64,000 bases of DNA from Piliocolobus tephrosceles (taxonomy: Eukaryota; Chordata; Mammalia; Primates; Cercopithecidae). Every line of letters starts with the position of its first letter. Within the stretch, counting starts at the first letter, position 1. A program made the translations under genes and the position numbers. This document shows positions 1 to 12,282 of this stretch, in pieces. The notes beneath the pieces are model-generated. The model made no database searches. It worked only from the letters and a program-made list of their open reading frames with translations, and was not told the DNA's origin. Location: NCBI RefSeq assembly GCF_002776525.5, contig NC_045436.1, forward strand, positions 160,045,990 through 160,109,989, in the 5' to 3' direction.

Positions 1-430
1 CACCCAACCTTTCCCCACCGTTTCCTAAACCAGTTCCTAGGTGGAGCTAAAATTAAGAAAGAGCTATTAATATCAACTCCTTAAAATGAAAAATAAGCTT
101 TGAGAAACTACTTATGGTTAAAATAGAGTTCTACTCTTAAGCGGGGCAATGTATAAAAAATTGAGGAAATCAGATAAGTAAAAAGAATAGAATAAAAATG
201 ACATGCATTCTCACCACCCAGAAAAAAGTGTCGTTAGCATTTTGGTGATAATTTTTAGGGTTTTTTTTTCCTCTGCCTATTTGTATCTGCATGTGTATGT
301 GTGTACATGTGTGTGTTCAGTTATATTTTTGTTTTGCAAAAATAGGGTGCATCGTTTTACATATACTGCTTTTTTTTCACCGAATGGAAAACTTTGCATA
401 AATATTTTGCTATGTTTTTGAATACCCTTC
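1..430. other. SEL1L3 intron, no recognisable element
   Basis: AT-rich sequence upstream of the first visible exon. I see no exon with splice sites and no repeat I can name. A short TG-rich run (about 290-315) is not a proper microsatellite. Confidence 0.5.
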
Positions 431-905
431 CACACATCATTTTAATGGCCACGTCTGAAAGTGGCTACACTGTGGGTTAATTTCACGAGTCTCTGATTTT
501 CAGACATGTGTTTCCAGTTTTTTGTTGTTGTTCATATAAAGAGCTCTACCATGAACCCCGTGGCAACAGAATCTTTGCACATATCTCTGATTGTTTCTTT
601 AGAATAAACCCCCACAAGGGAGAACTGTAGGGCCACATGGTATGTAAGTTTTGAAGACTCCCCGGGCCTGTCCTTCCAGAACCGTTGAATTTATTGGCCC
701 TCAATCTGGCAGTAGTTGTAGAGTATGTCCACTTCCCCAAGCCTTTGCCATTATTCCAAATATGAATCTTGTACCAATCTTTCAACAGATGAAAGTGGTC
801 ACTCATTGTTTTGCAATTATTCAATTGCTAGTGGTGTCAAATGTTTCTTTCCTCTTATGTCTTTTGGCCACTGATATCAAGTCCCTTGTCAACTGCCTCT
901 CCTTT
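431..905 (-). repeat. Possible old L1 3'-region fragment
   Basis: The text resembles the complement of the end of L1 ORF2 in degraded form (a 'ttccagttttttg' stretch, then 'agggccacatggtatgtaag', which recalls the 'gggtcatatggtaag' motif of old L1s). Very diverged, so the family is uncertain. Confidence 0.35.
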
Positions 906-1346
906 GCCAAACTTCTAATGCACAACAAAAGCTCAGCTTTAATTAAGCTCATTCAGAATCCTAAGCCCTATAAAGCCTTTCATAAAACAGACGACTCCAA
1001 AGCACAGGGGTTTTTCTTAACACCATTTATCTCCTCTAAGCGAGGATGGAAGAAGGATTCAAGGACTGAAGGCTAGTAGACAACCCCCAAGCCAACATCC
1101 GACATGCCCTTCAGCCAGTAGAGGTAGCTGTTGCATCAATTAGCTCCCCAGCCTTATCTTTGAGTTCAGCCTTTAAGACAGAAAATAAATCAGTGCATGC
1201 AGTATTTTTAACAATATTTATTTAAAAAAAAAAAACTCATGATTTTGTGGTTTTTAAAAAAACTGCTTATTTTGTGCCCTCTTATGTTTGAATATAAAGC
1301 TCTCTGTGAATATTAGTAAGAACCACTATATGAAATTTATTATTAA

Positions 1347-1526
<180 letters not shown>

Positions 1527-1581
1527 TGATCACTTGGCCGAAATATTAATGAATTAACTTTTTCTTCCCTTTACCCCTTAG

Positions 1582-1666
1582 GACCTGGCCAGGAGATACT
1601 TGGGTGTTAACTGTGTTTGGAGATACTATAATTTCTCTGTTTTCCAAATCGATGCTCCTTCCTTTG
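1582..1666 (+). CDS. SEL1L3: SEL1L3 internal exon
   Basis: This 85-bp exon is preceded by a pyrimidine-rich acceptor (tttcttccctttacccctta then g at 1581) and followed by the donor gtatgtatag from 1667. It starts in phase 0, so it continues directly from the exon ending at 1451. It encodes 28 residues starting DLARRYLGVNCVWRYYNFS and ending QIDAPSF, plus one base (G) that forms an Ala codon with the first two bases of the next exon. The intron before it is only 130 bp, whereas the one after it is about 2 kb and holds three Alus. The segment links two Sel1 repeats and is unusually rich in aromatic residues (W, Y, Y, F, F). No frameshift or stop is present. Confidence 0.9.
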
Positions 1667-1888
1667 GTATGTATAGAGAAACAGGTGCATAACTGAAGCA
1701 TTCGAAGTTTTTCATCTTTAGTAACAGGGAACATTTGACAGCTTTGTGTGACGTGAGGTATTTCTAAATAATTAGAAAAGAACGTGAAAAATCTCTGCTA
1801 TTAAGATCGCTAAACTCCGCTCTCAGCCTCACACAATGCATTGCCCCTCGCCCATTGTCCCGTGGAGTGCTTGGACCCAACATCTCTT

Positions 1889-2189
1889 ATTTTTTATTTT
1901 TATGTTTTGAGACAGTCTCGCTCTGTTCCCCAGGCTGGAGTGCAGTGGCATGATATGGACTCAGTGCAACCTCCACCTCCCAGGTTCAGGTGATTCTCCT
2001 GCCCGAGCCTCCCGAGTAGCTGGGATTTCAGGCGCCCACGACCACGCCCATCTAATTTTTGTATTTTTAAGTAGACACAGGGTTTCACCATGTTGGCCAG
2101 GCTCGTCTCAAACTCCTGACCTCAGGTGATCCACCCGCCTTGGCCTCCCAAAATGCTGGGATTACAGTTATGAGCCACTGCACCTGGCC
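1889..2189 (-). repeat. Alu (AluS-like)
   Basis: Full-length dimer read on the minus strand: T-rich tail at 1889, 'gagacagtctcgctctg' near 1909, and the 5' head 'cacctggcc' at 2189. It lies in the intron after the second visible SEL1L3 exon. Confidence 0.9.
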
Positions 2190-2690
2190 CCTGACATTTC
2201 TTCTGAGTCAATGAAAATGTAAGAGGACGCTATTATGGAGCAATTCTCTGGGCAAAACTGTAGCAAAACTACAGTTCCTGGACTCCTCTACCCACAGGCT
2301 TCTAATTCCTTTCAGGCAGTAAGAGGCACTGGCAGAAGATTGCAGGATGGGAGAAGCAGCCCAAGTACTTCTCCCCTTCTCTCTCTGCTTTGAACTGTGT
2401 CTCTGGCAGGGGCTACGTTTCCACGCTTCCAGCCCCTGCCTGGCAGCTCCACCCTCTTTGGTCTCAGCACCAGGCTCTGGGTCTCTGGTAACATTACAGG
2501 CACCCTGTGGCCCCCAAGTCCTGGGGATAATAGTAGCCTTCTCACTGCTGATCTCGGCTGCCTACGGTTTTCCATTTGCCTTTTCATCTCTCCGAACACC
2601 CTAGTAACTACTTCCCCATGATGAAATTCCTCTTTTGAACCAGCTGAAATGGATTCTGCTTTCCTTCTTGGACATTGACTAATACATACA
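2190..2690. other. Intron sequence with a possible old interspersed repeat
   Basis: About 500 bp of GC-rich unique-looking DNA containing phrases such as 'agattgcaggatgggag' and 'gacattgactaataca', which recall a widespread old mammalian LTR/LINE end that I cannot name. No exon signals found. Confidence 0.3.
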
Positions 2691-2693
2691 CTC

Positions 2694-2997
2694 TTTTTTT
2701 TTTTTTTTTTTTTTTTGAGATGGAGTCTTGCTCTGTTGCCCAGGCTGGAGTGCAATGGCGCTATCTCGGCTCACTGCAACCTCTGCCTCTCAGGTTCAAG
2801 CGATTCTCCTCTCAGCCTCCTGGGTAGATGGGATTACAGGAACACACCACCACACCTGGCTAATTGCTGCATTTTTTAGTAGAGATGGGGTTTCACCATA
2901 TTAGCCAGGTTGGTCTTGGACTCCTGACCTCCAGTGATCTGCCCATCTCAGCCTCCGAAAATGCTAGGATTACAGGTGTGAGCTACGGCACCCAGCC
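2694..2997 (-). repeat. Alu (AluS-like)
   Basis: Full-length minus-strand Alu with a poly(T) tail at 2694-2716 and the head 'cacccagcc' at 2997. It is the nearest inverted partner of the + strand Alus at 3218 and 3864. Confidence 0.92.
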
Positions 2998-3217
2998 GAT
3001 ACACACACTCTTAAACATAAGTTTTTCTTCAGAGGAAAATAAAATACATGGCTAAAGCAAAGAGTTACCAACAACAGACGTCAAAGATGAACAGCAAAAT
3101 GTCAGATGTGAGGTAAAGCACCCAGAACAACCTTGGCTGATTGGGCAGCAAAGTTGTAGACTAAGATGTTCAGAGCTATTCAGGAGAGCTACCTGGCCAA
3201 ATAAGAAACAGTCTAGA

Positions 3218-4154
<937 letters not shown>

Positions 4155-4274
4155 CCAGTTCTTGGTGACATCCATTTGTGAACTTGCAAAACCAGAAATC
4201 TTCCTAACAGTCCTTTATGTGTGCATACACTGCACAGTTTACAAAGCCATTGTTCATCCATTTTCACATGCCCA

Positions 4275-4640
4275 TCAAACAACTCTATGAGGACACTAAC
4301 CATCAGGGTGAGCCTTTATTAAACTCCTACTGTGTCCCCTGTGCCATTCTCACATAATCCCTTGGGAGTGGAGATTATTATACCCTATTTATAGTCAAAG
4401 ATAATGAATTGGGAGGCTGAGGCAGGAGAATGGCATGAACCTGGGAGGCGGAGCTTGCAGTGAGCTGAGATCGCGCCACTGCACTCCAGCCTGGGCGACA
4501 GAGCAAGACTCCGTCTCAGAAAAAAAAAAAAAAGAAAGAAAGAAAAAGGTAATGAATTGTTCAAGGCCAAGTAATCAGATGGTAAGCAAAGTGCCCAGCT
4601 CCTAAAACTGGATCTTTGGCTCCAAACATCAAAGACATCA
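4275..4640 (-). repeat. MIR, split by a truncated Alu
   Basis: Minus-strand MIR core: 'tattaaactcctactgtg' and a degenerate 'attattataccctattta' at 4310-4395, continuing after the Alu with 'gttcaaggccaagtaatcag' at 4559 and 'ctggatctttggctcc' to about 4624. Confidence 0.65.
4411..4549 (+). repeat. 5'-truncated AluY-like insertion
   Basis: Only the right monomer is present ('gggaggctgaggcaggag' to an A-rich tail). The 9-bp target duplication TAATGAATT lies at 4402-4410 and 4550-4558. 'Gagcttgcagtgagc' is a Y-type feature. It interrupts a MIR. Confidence 0.85.
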
Positions 4641-4769
4641 AAGGGTATTTCTACCAAATTACATCAAACTCACTCACCAGGTAGAAACTCAAGAAATTAG
4701 AAGTGCGTCCACAATAGGAAGTGGTTTGCTTGTACTGTTGGGCTGTGCTTCAGTGACAGAGTTTTTCCC

Positions 4770-5476
4770 TCAATGATTCTTTTTGTAAACTTCTTATTTG
4801 AAAATAATGTTAGATTTACAGAAATGTTGCAAAAATAGGTGAGAGTTCTGTATACCCTTCATTCGACTTCCCCTAATGTTCACATCTGACATAACTGCAA
4901 GCCATTGTCAAACTAAGATATTAATGTTGGGACAGTATTATTAACTACACTTCAGACTTCATGTAGATTTCACCAATTTTTCCGCTAATATCCTTCTTCT
5001 GTTCCAGAATTCAATCCAGGATCCCTCATTAGATTGAGTTGTATATTTCTTTCCAATCTTCTCCAATCTATTATAGTTCCTCAGTCTTTTCTCATCTTCA
5101 TGACCCTTGATACTTGAAGAATGCTTGTTAGGTAGCTTGTAGAATGTCCGTTGATTTGGGTCTGTCTTCTGTTTTCTCTTGAATAGATTGAGGTTATACA
5201 TTTTGGGCAGGAATTTTGCCTCTTATGATTATTACCATGCTGTTCCAACGATGATTCTCAATTTCCCTTATTCCCTCTACATTTGCTACTTGGAATCCTC
5301 TTGTGAGGACCTCAGAATCATTTTCATGATGGAGGTTTGGATAGTTGTTACCCTCTGCTGCAACGGATTTCTGGTGTTGTGCTTTACAGTCTGACAACAA
5401 AACAAAAATTGGAAACTCATCCCTGTATCAATCTTTGGTGGGATTTCTTTGTTGTTGCTGTTTTGTGGAGTTTTTT
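4770..5476 (-). repeat. L1M-family 3' region
   Basis: Complement of an old L1M 3'UTR: 'gttagatttacagaaatg', 'cccctaatgttcacatctga', 'tttcaccaatttttccgcta' and 'gtagaatgtccgttgatttg' occur in the order I recall for this widespread element. The right end runs into an assembly gap. Confidence 0.6.
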
Positions 5477-5486
5477 NNNNNNNNNN
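5477..5486. other. Assembly gap (10 N)
   Basis: Ten N bases in SEL1L3 intronic DNA. The round number suggests a placeholder for a gap of unknown length. One of two gaps in the interval where SEL1L3 coding sequence is missing. Confidence 0.98.
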
Positions 5487-5819
5487 TTTGCTAATTGAAT
5501 AATGATATGTTGATACTTTCTTACTGTTTTTAACATACATTTACTTAATTACTAGTGACGATGGACACTTTTACATATACTTGTTTATGATAACTTACTT
5601 TTCACATTTTCTTTCCTGTAAATTCTCTATTCTTATTATTTGCCTGTTTATCTACTGGAATTTTGACACTTTTAAAAATTTAAACCATAATTAGTTCTTT
5701 ATATATTTATCTAGTAGATAATGAACCTTAAGCTATTACATTGCATACAACTATTCCCCTACTCTGTTTTCCCACTTATTTTAATCTTGGTATTATTCCA
5801 TTGATTAGAGACTTTAAAA
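5487..5819. other. AT-rich intron, probably old LINE
   Basis: Very AT-rich text with L1-like wording on the complement strand ('attagttctttatatattta'), too degraded to assign. No exon signals. Confidence 0.3.
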
Positions 5820-5830
5820 TTGCATAAAGC

Positions 5831-6105
5831 CTGCCTGGCACAGTGGCTCAACCCTGTAGTCCCAGCACTTTGGGAGGCTGAGGTGGGCGGATCACCTGAG
5901 GTCAGAAGGTCGAGACCAGCCTGGCTGACATGGAGAAACCCCGTCTCTACTAAAAATACAAAAATTAGCCATGCGTGGTAGTGGGCATCTGTAATCCCAG
6001 CTACTCAGGAGGCTGAGGCCGGATAATCATTTGAACCCGGGAGGCGGAGGATGCACTGAGCCGAGATCACACCATTGCACTCAAAAAAACAAACAAACAA
6101 AAAAA
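5831..6105 (+). repeat. Alu with short 3' deletion
   Basis: + strand Alu that stops at 'cattgcactc' and passes directly into an A-rich tail, lacking the usual last 30 bp. Target repeat 'cataaagcc' lies just before (about 5823-5831) and after (about 6108-6116). Confidence 0.88.
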
Positions 6106-6289
6106 TTCATAAAGCCATTTTTTTTCTTTTCTCTTAATACCTCAAATTTTAAGAGTGCCTTCCTTTCAAAGAGTGCAGAAGTAGTTTATTTTCTGGTGTT
6201 GTGTGAGTGTGTGTGTGCATCTTAAAGATATTTAACGCTTCATCTATTTAGAGGTTATTCGTGGCACCTTGGGGGAGTTTAAGATTTGA

Positions 6290-6500
6290 GACTCTGCACC
6301 CTGTCCTCTTGTGTTTGACGCCCCAGCTCTTCCACTTTCCAGCTGTGTAACCTTGGGCAAGTTGTTTAACCACTCTGTGCCTCAGTTTCCTCATCTATAA
6401 AATAGGATAATACCACCTATATCAATTTGTTGTTATGAGGGTTAAATGAATAAATATAGAAAACAGAACAATGCCTCGCATATGGCAGGCACTCAAAATG
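6290..6500 (+). repeat. MIR
   Basis: Classic MIR core on the + strand: 'ccagctgtgtaaccttgggc' and 'cctcagtttcctcatctata', followed by 'tgaggattaaatga'-like and 'caggcactcaa' ends. Confidence 0.9.
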
Positions 6501-6628
6501 TGAGCTACTAGTATTTTTATCGTGATTGATACATATGATGGTTGTGAAGGTCCTGGAGTATGCAACATGGTAAATGATGATTTTCATTTAGATTGTTGTC
6601 AGAGGCAACTAAGAGGCAAGATCAGAGG

Positions 6629-6638
6629 NNNNNNNNNN
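6629..6638. other. Assembly gap (10 N)
   Basis: Ten N bases between non-repetitive flanks ('agatcagagg' and 'cccctggcag'). It lies between SEL1L3 exons with incompatible phase, so it is a candidate site for a lost exon. Confidence 0.98.
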
Positions 6639-6825
6639 CCCCTGGCAGCATGAAGTCTTCCCTTCCATTTCAGTCAAGCAATCAAATGTGTAAGAGGATA
6701 AACAAACACTCATAATGAATAAAAATCGTTGGCCACACGGACTCAAGAGGGAGGGACTGAGCAGGAATCGTAAAGTGGGCATTTAGTTGAGCACGATTTC
6801 CACTAATCATTGTTATTTTTCTGAG

Positions 6826-7065
6826 CTAGTATAGAATAGCAGTTAAGGACAAGCAAGCCTTACTTGCTTCTATTTGGGCTTAGAGTCCAGGCTTGGCTAC
6901 TCATTAGCTGTATGACTTATGACAAGTTATTTAACCTTTCTGATCCCCAAATTTCTCATCAATACAATGAGGTTCTGAGAGTAGCTACTTCCCAGGAACA
7001 TAAAATGAAAAAAATATTAAGTGAAAGAAAAATACACATAAGACACTTACCAAAATGACAACTGT
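6826..7065 (+). repeat. MIR
   Basis: Diverged + strand MIR: 'agaatagcagttaaggac', 'attagctgtatgacttatga', 'aagttatttaacctttctga' and 'catcaatacaatgagg' follow the consensus order. Confidence 0.8.
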
Positions 7066-7069
7066 AGTT

Positions 7070-7985
7070 AAACATTAGCTGTTATATTTATCTGGCATAT
7101 AAAACCTTTCCAATAAATGTTAGCTCTTACATTTATCTCCTCTATTAGACCATAAGCTGAGTAAGAGGAAGGCCCCTGTCGTGTCATTTGCGATAACTCA
7201 TGCATAGTCGGTACTCACACCCACAGATGTCTCTGGTCTCTCGAGAGAAAGAAAACTGATATTTTACCATCTCGGACGGCTACAAAAGGATATAATAAGC
7301 CATGGAGACAAACAGAGACATTTGCAAATGTATAGATTAGGACTGGACATGGCATTGGAGCATTTGTGTAGCTGTTATTTGTGGAGCAGATAATGAAAAG
7401 TGAAAGGGGTACACGTCACCGTCTCTTCCACGGTGAGAAGGAAGTCACTGTTGCAAGGAGCTAGTGCGAAATCATTTCTCTCTGATTTACCTGAGGAGGT
7501 TAACAGGGACCCATCAAAACCTTCTTGGCTTGATGCCCCATAGTCTGCCGGTTAATAAACTTCACTCGTGCAAATTCTGTCCCGTCCCTAAATTTGTTGC
7601 CAGGTATAGTCATTTATTTTGCATCTTGTCAGTGTTTTCCATTTCAAATTATCTTTGTCATTTTTACTCTGTAGAAATATTGTGATGATTATTACAAATG
7701 CAATTCCGTTAGAGGAACTGAAATTTGTCTTTATGATTTTATGCCAGCTGGTAGCCATGAAAATTCATGGGCGGGTGGAATTGCTTTGATCAGAAGTCAT
7801 CTCTTTTTTCTGTCTCTATGCCTCCATTATTAGTCTCTTCACATTCTTGTCTCCGTGTCTCTCCTGTCCTGTGATGTTTTGCTTTTCCTATATCCCCATT
7901 GTTCTGTCATACATCATCATTTTTCTCAAACTTTTTCAATTGCTTTCTCCAGCACATACCTACTTCTTGCTTGACCAGTCTAAAG
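7070..7985. other. SEL1L3 intron without assigned elements
   Basis: About 900 bp in which I see no repeat I can name and no exon. Several short ORFs are present but none has family resemblance or splice context. Confidence 0.45.
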
Positions 7986-8105
7986 AAGGCTATGTTTGGA
8001 TAGGATCATAAAAATTATTTAATTCTATGCCCTTTATTTTACAGATGAGGAAACTGAGGCAGAGAGGTGAAGTAGCTTTCCCAAATAAGGAAATAAAGAC
8101 CAGGA
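7986..8105 (-). repeat. MIR-like fragment
   Basis: 'Attttacagatgaggaaactgaggcagagagg' type text (quoted in part: 'gatgaggaaactgaggcag') is the central motif of minus-strand MIR/MIR3. Only about 100 bp remain before an Alu. Confidence 0.55.
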
Positions 8106-8436
8106 GGCCAAGCACAGTGACTCACTCCTATAATTCCAACACTTTGACAGGCCCAGGAAGGAGGATCACTTGAGGTCAGGAGTTTGAGACCAACCTGGGC
8201 AACACAGCGAGACCCTGTCTCTAAAATAAAATAAAATAAAATAAATAAAATAAAATAAAAGTTATCCAGATGTGGTTGCACATGCCTGCAGTCCCAGCTA
8301 CTGGGGAGGCTGAGGCAGGAGAGTCTTTTGCACCCAGGAGTTCAAGGCTGCAGTGAGCTATGATCACACCATGGCACTCCAGCCTGGGCAACAGAATGAC
8401 ACCCAGTCTCTAAAAAAGTGGAAGAAAAAAAAAAAG
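8106..8436 (+). repeat. Old Alu (AluJ-like) with AATAA expansion
   Basis: Dimeric + strand Alu starting 'ggccaagcacagtgactc'. The mid A-rich linker has expanded into an (AAATA)n run at about 8222-8260. Diverged head and 'aggtcaggagtttgagacc' suggest AluJ. Confidence 0.88.
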
Positions 8437-8704
8437 ATTAAGAATGGATATAGGGCACCAGAAGTTCAAACTCATTTTTAGAATCACAGTACTTTAAAAC
8501 AGTGATTGTCATCTGTCTCAAACCCATTGCCTCTCACATAGGAAATATTTTGTAATGAATTTTTTAGTACCTTGAAATGAAATTCGTGATGATTAACCCA
8601 TCTGCACACATTTAAAATAATCAATATAGGGCCCTAACAGCAATATAAAAGGGAAATAAAAAGAAACTAATTATAATAAAATAATATTGATTTCAATAAG
8701 TACA

Positions 8705-8870
8705 TTCTAGCCCAGTGCTTCCTAATTTTAATGTGCATATGAATCATCCAGGGTTCTTATTAAATGCAGATTCTGGTTCAGTAGGTTTTGGTTCAGTAGG
8801 TAAGCCCTGAGATTTGGCATTTCTACCAAACTCCTAGATGTTGCCCACACTGCTGTCTAGTAAAAGCATA
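8705..8870. repeat. MER5-like hAT-Charlie MITE
   Basis: Order of motifs 'agtgcttcctaattttaatg', 'gaatcatccagggttctta', 'tggttcagtaggt', 'gcatttctaccaaactcc' matches the non-autonomous hAT element MER5 as I remember it. 'Ggttcagtagg' is repeated twice in tandem at about 8775-8800. Confidence 0.65.
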
Positions 8871-8993
8871 CTTCGGGTAGTAAGGGCTGAGAAGTATAAA
8901 AAAAAGAAGAAAAAAATTCCACACATTTCCAGAATGTGCCCCCACAGTAGTGTCTGCCAGCCCTGTTAGAACTAATGTTAAGAGTTGAAATAT

Positions 8994-9296
8994 GGGACGG
9001 ATATGGTGGTTCACTCCTGTAATCTCAGCACTTTGGGAGTGCGAGGTGGCTGGATCACCTGAGGTCATGAGTTCGAGACCAGCCTGGCTAACATGGCGAA
9101 AAGTCTATCTCTACTAAAAATAGAAAAATTTGCTGGGCATCGTGGCATGTGCCTGTAATCCCACCTACTTGGGAAGCCAAGGCATGAGAATTGCCTGAAC
9201 CCCGGAGATGGAGGTTGCAGTGAGCTGAGATTGTACCACCACACTCCAGCCTGGGCAACAGAATGAGACCCTGTCTCAAAAAAAAAAAAAAAAAAA
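8994..9296 (+). repeat. Alu
   Basis: Full-length + strand dimer starting 'gggacggatatggtggttc' with an uninterrupted A tail at 9278-9296. Confidence 0.9.
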
Positions 9297-9360
9297 CTTG
9301 TAGTACATTATTTTTGCATTTTAAAAAGTCCTCATCAAAGTGCAAATTTGTCAATAATTT

Positions 9361-9637
9361 TTGTATTTATTTATTTATTTATTTATTTAATTTATTTTTG
9401 AGATTGAGTTTCACTCTTGTTGCCCAGGCTGGAGTCTAATGGAACGATTTCGGCTCACCACAACCTCCGCCTTCTGGGTTCAAGCGATTCTCCTGCCTCC
9501 TCAGCCTCCCAAGTAGCAGGGAATACAGGCATGTGCCACCATGCCTGGCTAATTTTGTATTTTTGGTAGCTGGTCTTGAACTCCCAACCTCAGGTGATCT
9601 ACCCACCTCAGCCTCCCAAAGTGCTGGGATTACAGGA
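9361..9637 (-). repeat. Alu, 5' head truncated
   Basis: Minus-strand Alu with a (TTTA)n-expanded tail at 9361-9398. It stops at 'gctgggattacag', so the first about 25 bp of the element are missing. Confidence 0.88.
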
Positions 9638-9668
9638 CTTTGTAAATAAGATCACACCTGACCTTATT

Positions 9669-9982
9669 CATTTATTTATTTATGTATGTATGTTGAGACA
9701 GATTCTCACTGTCGCCTAGGCTGGAGTACAGTGGTACAGTCTTGGCTCACTGCAACCCCCACCTCACGGACTCAGGTGATTCTCCTGCCTCAGCTGACTG
9801 AGTAGATGGAATTACAGGTGCGCGCCATCACCCCCAGCTGATTTTTGTACTTTTAGTAGAGACGGGGTTTCGGGGTTTCATCATGTTGGCCAGGCAGGTC
9901 TCGAACTCCTGACCTCAAGTGATCTACCTGCCTTGGACTCCCAAAGTGCTGGGACTACAGGCATAAGCCACTGCGCCTGGCC
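9669..9982 (-). repeat. Alu
   Basis: Full-length minus-strand Alu with a (TTTA/TGTA)n tail. It carries a small local duplication 'ggggtttcggggtttca' at about 9863-9880. Confidence 0.9.
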
Positions 9983-10227
9983 TGTCAATACTTTTTAAGT
10001 AAGAAGGTACTCCAGCAGCACAGTGGAGCTGATGGGATGATGGGGCAGGGAAATCGAGGCACGGACGAGGTGAGGAGAAGCTGCCGCAAAGGCGATGCTG
10101 CTCAGAGACCAAGTTTCTACCACTTGGTGTCTCCCCCATGAGCTGGCACAAGGTCCTGAGACCTGCCCCACAGCTGGGGGAAGACAGGGATGGGTGCATG
10201 TAGCAGCCATGGTGTTGTGAAACAAAC

Positions 10228-10531
10228 TTTTTTTTTTTTTTTTTTTTGAGACGGAGTCTCGCTCTGTCGCCCAGGCTGGAGTGCAGTGGCCGGATCTCAG
10301 CTCACTGCAAGCTCCGCCTCCCGGGTTCACGCCATTCTCCTGCCTCAGCCTCCAGAGTAGCTGGGACTACAGGCGCCCGCCACCTCGCCCGGCTAGTTTT
10401 TTTTGTATTTTTTAGTAAAGACGGGGTTTCACCGGGTTAGCCAGGATGGTCTCGATCTCCTGACCTCGTGATCTGCCTGTCTCGGCCTCCCAAAGTGCTG
10501 GGATTACAGGTTTGAGCCACTGTGCCCGGCC
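10228..10531 (-). repeat. Young AluY of Old World monkey type
   Basis: Nearly consensus AluY on the minus strand. A perfect 12-bp target duplication TGAAACAAACTT lies at 10218-10229 and 10532-10543. Changes such as 'caccgggttagccagg', 'cggctagtttt' and 'gtctcggcc' are those I associate with cercopithecid AluY subfamilies, which is the best species clue in the window. Confidence 0.93.
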
Positions 10532-10543
10532 TGAAACAAACTT

Positions 10544-10859
10544 AATAATGAACTATGGGTGCTGACTGACAGTGTGAAAAAGAGGAAACGGATTTGAGAG
10601 TGAGAAGCCTCCCGTCAGCAGCTTGGGGTGAGGATTGTTGCTATAAGTTAGAGAGTTTTGTCATTTTGTGATTCGCATTTTTTCCAGTCGTTTTTAAAAA
10701 GTAATGATTTATAGTCAAGACTTGCAGTTGAGCTGTCCATCCATTTTGCGTTCAGCTCCAACTACCTTCATTTTCCTCCTGAGTTTATATGCTCTGTGAT
10801 ATATGGTTGACACGTCATGGCATTTGCCACATTAAATTGTCCTGCATTCAGAAGGCTAG
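10544..10859. other. SEL1L3 intron, nothing recognised
   Basis: About 315 bp of unique-looking sequence with no exon signal I can support. Confidence 0.4.
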
Positions 10860-11076
10860 CAGTGCAGGACGGTAGTTAACAGCATTGGTGTGGAAGGCAT
10901 GCTGCTAAGATTCTGGCCCTGCCACTAGCTAGCTATGTGACCTTGGGCAAAGGAAGAAGCCCATCTGTGCCTCAATTCCCTCTTCTGTAAGTAGTAGAAA
11001 TAATAGTACACCCACTGCCTGTTGTAGTTGAGATAACCAAATGAGGTAACACATGCAAAGTGTTTAAAACTCCACA
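10860..11076 (+). repeat. MIR
   Basis: + strand MIR: 'ctggccctgccactagctag', 'tgtgaccttgggcaaa', 'ctgtgcctcaattccctctt', then 'aaatgaggtaacacatgcaa'. Confidence 0.9.
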
Positions 11077-11080
11077 AATG

Positions 11081-11376
11081 GGCCGGGCACAGTGGCTCAC
11101 ACCTAGCACTTTGGGAAGCCAAGGCAGGTAGATCATCTGAGGTCAGGAGTTTGAGACCAATCTGACCAACATGGTGAAACCCCATCTCTACTAAAAATAC
11201 AAAAATTAGCTGGGCATGGTGGCGCATGCCTGTAATTCCAGCTACTTGGGAGGCTGAGGCAGGAGAATCGCCTGAAGCTGGGAGGCAGAGGCTGCAGAGA
11301 GCCGAGATCGCGCCATTGCACTCCAGCCTCGGCAACAAGAGTGAAACTCCATCTCAAAAACAAAACAAAACAAAGC
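11081..11376 (+). repeat. Alu (AluS-like)
   Basis: + strand Alu with a small deletion after the head ('ctcacacctagcactttggg'). The target repeat 'ccacaaatg' lies at 11072-11080 and again just after the A-rich tail (about 11381-11389). Confidence 0.92.
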
Positions 11377-11564
11377 AAAACCACAAATGTTAGCTGCTAG
11401 TTCTCAAGGAGTATGTCTTCTGGGGTACTTTACCTGCAATTAAAGCATGCTGACACTAGGTAACACCTACACATAAATAGCTTGATTTACCTCAGAATCA
11501 GACATAAAGACCAAAGCCTAGTATGCTTTTCTTTGCTATTAGACTCTTTCTAAAACATTCAACT

Positions 11565-11867
11565 TTTTTTTTTTTTTGGAGATGGAATCTCACCCTATTG
11601 CCCAGGCTGGAGTGCAGTGGTGAGATCTCAGCTCACTGCAACCACTACCTTCTGAGTTCAAGCGATTCTCCTGCCTCAGCCTCCTGAGTAGCTGGGACTA
11701 CGGGTGTGTAGTATTAGCCACCACACCCAGCTAATTTTTGTATTTTTAGTAGAGATAGGGTTTCACCATGTTGGCTGGGCTGGTCTTGAACTCCTGACCT
11801 CAAGTGATCCGCCCACCTCAGCCTCCCAAAGTATTGGGATTACAAGCATGAGCCACCGCACCTGGCC
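11565..11867 (-). repeat. Alu, first of a serial pair
   Basis: Full-length minus-strand Alu. 'Cattcaact' lies immediately before it (11557-11565) and immediately after it (11868-11876). Confidence 0.92.
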
Positions 11868-11876
11868 CATTCAACT

Positions 11877-12181
11877 ATTTTTTTTTTTTTTTTTTTTTTT
11901 TTGAGATGGAGTCTTACTCTGTCACCAGGCTGGAGCGCAGTGGCATTATCTCGGCTCACTGCAACCTCCGCCTCCCGGATTCAAGCAATTATTCTGCCTC
12001 AGCCTCCTGAGTAGCTGGGATTACAGGTGCACACCACCACACCCAGCTAATTTTTGTATTTTTAGTAGAGACGGGGTTTCACCATGTTGGTCAGGCTGGT
12101 CTTGAACTCATGGCCTCATGATCTGCCTGCCTTGGCCTCCCAAAGTGCTGGGATTACAGGCGTGAGTCACCACACCCGGCC
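11877..12181 (-). repeat. Alu, second of a serial pair
   Basis: Full-length minus-strand Alu with 22 T at its tail. It shares the target 'cattcaact' with the preceding Alu, and a third copy lies at 12182-12190. Sequence differs from the neighbour, so it is a separate insertion, not a duplication. Confidence 0.92.
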
Positions 12182-12282
12182 CATTCAACTATTTTTTAAA
12201 GCATTTCAACGAAGACATTGACTATCTATCAAAAATACCAAGATAGCTCAATTGGTACTTTCAATAGATGAGTCAATGTCTT

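Noticed and set aside
2312..2755. 147-residue minus-strand ORF and overlapping plus-strand ORFs as possible exons
   Set aside because: The frame starts in an Alu poly(A) and runs through unassigned intron DNA. No splice sites or family resemblance.
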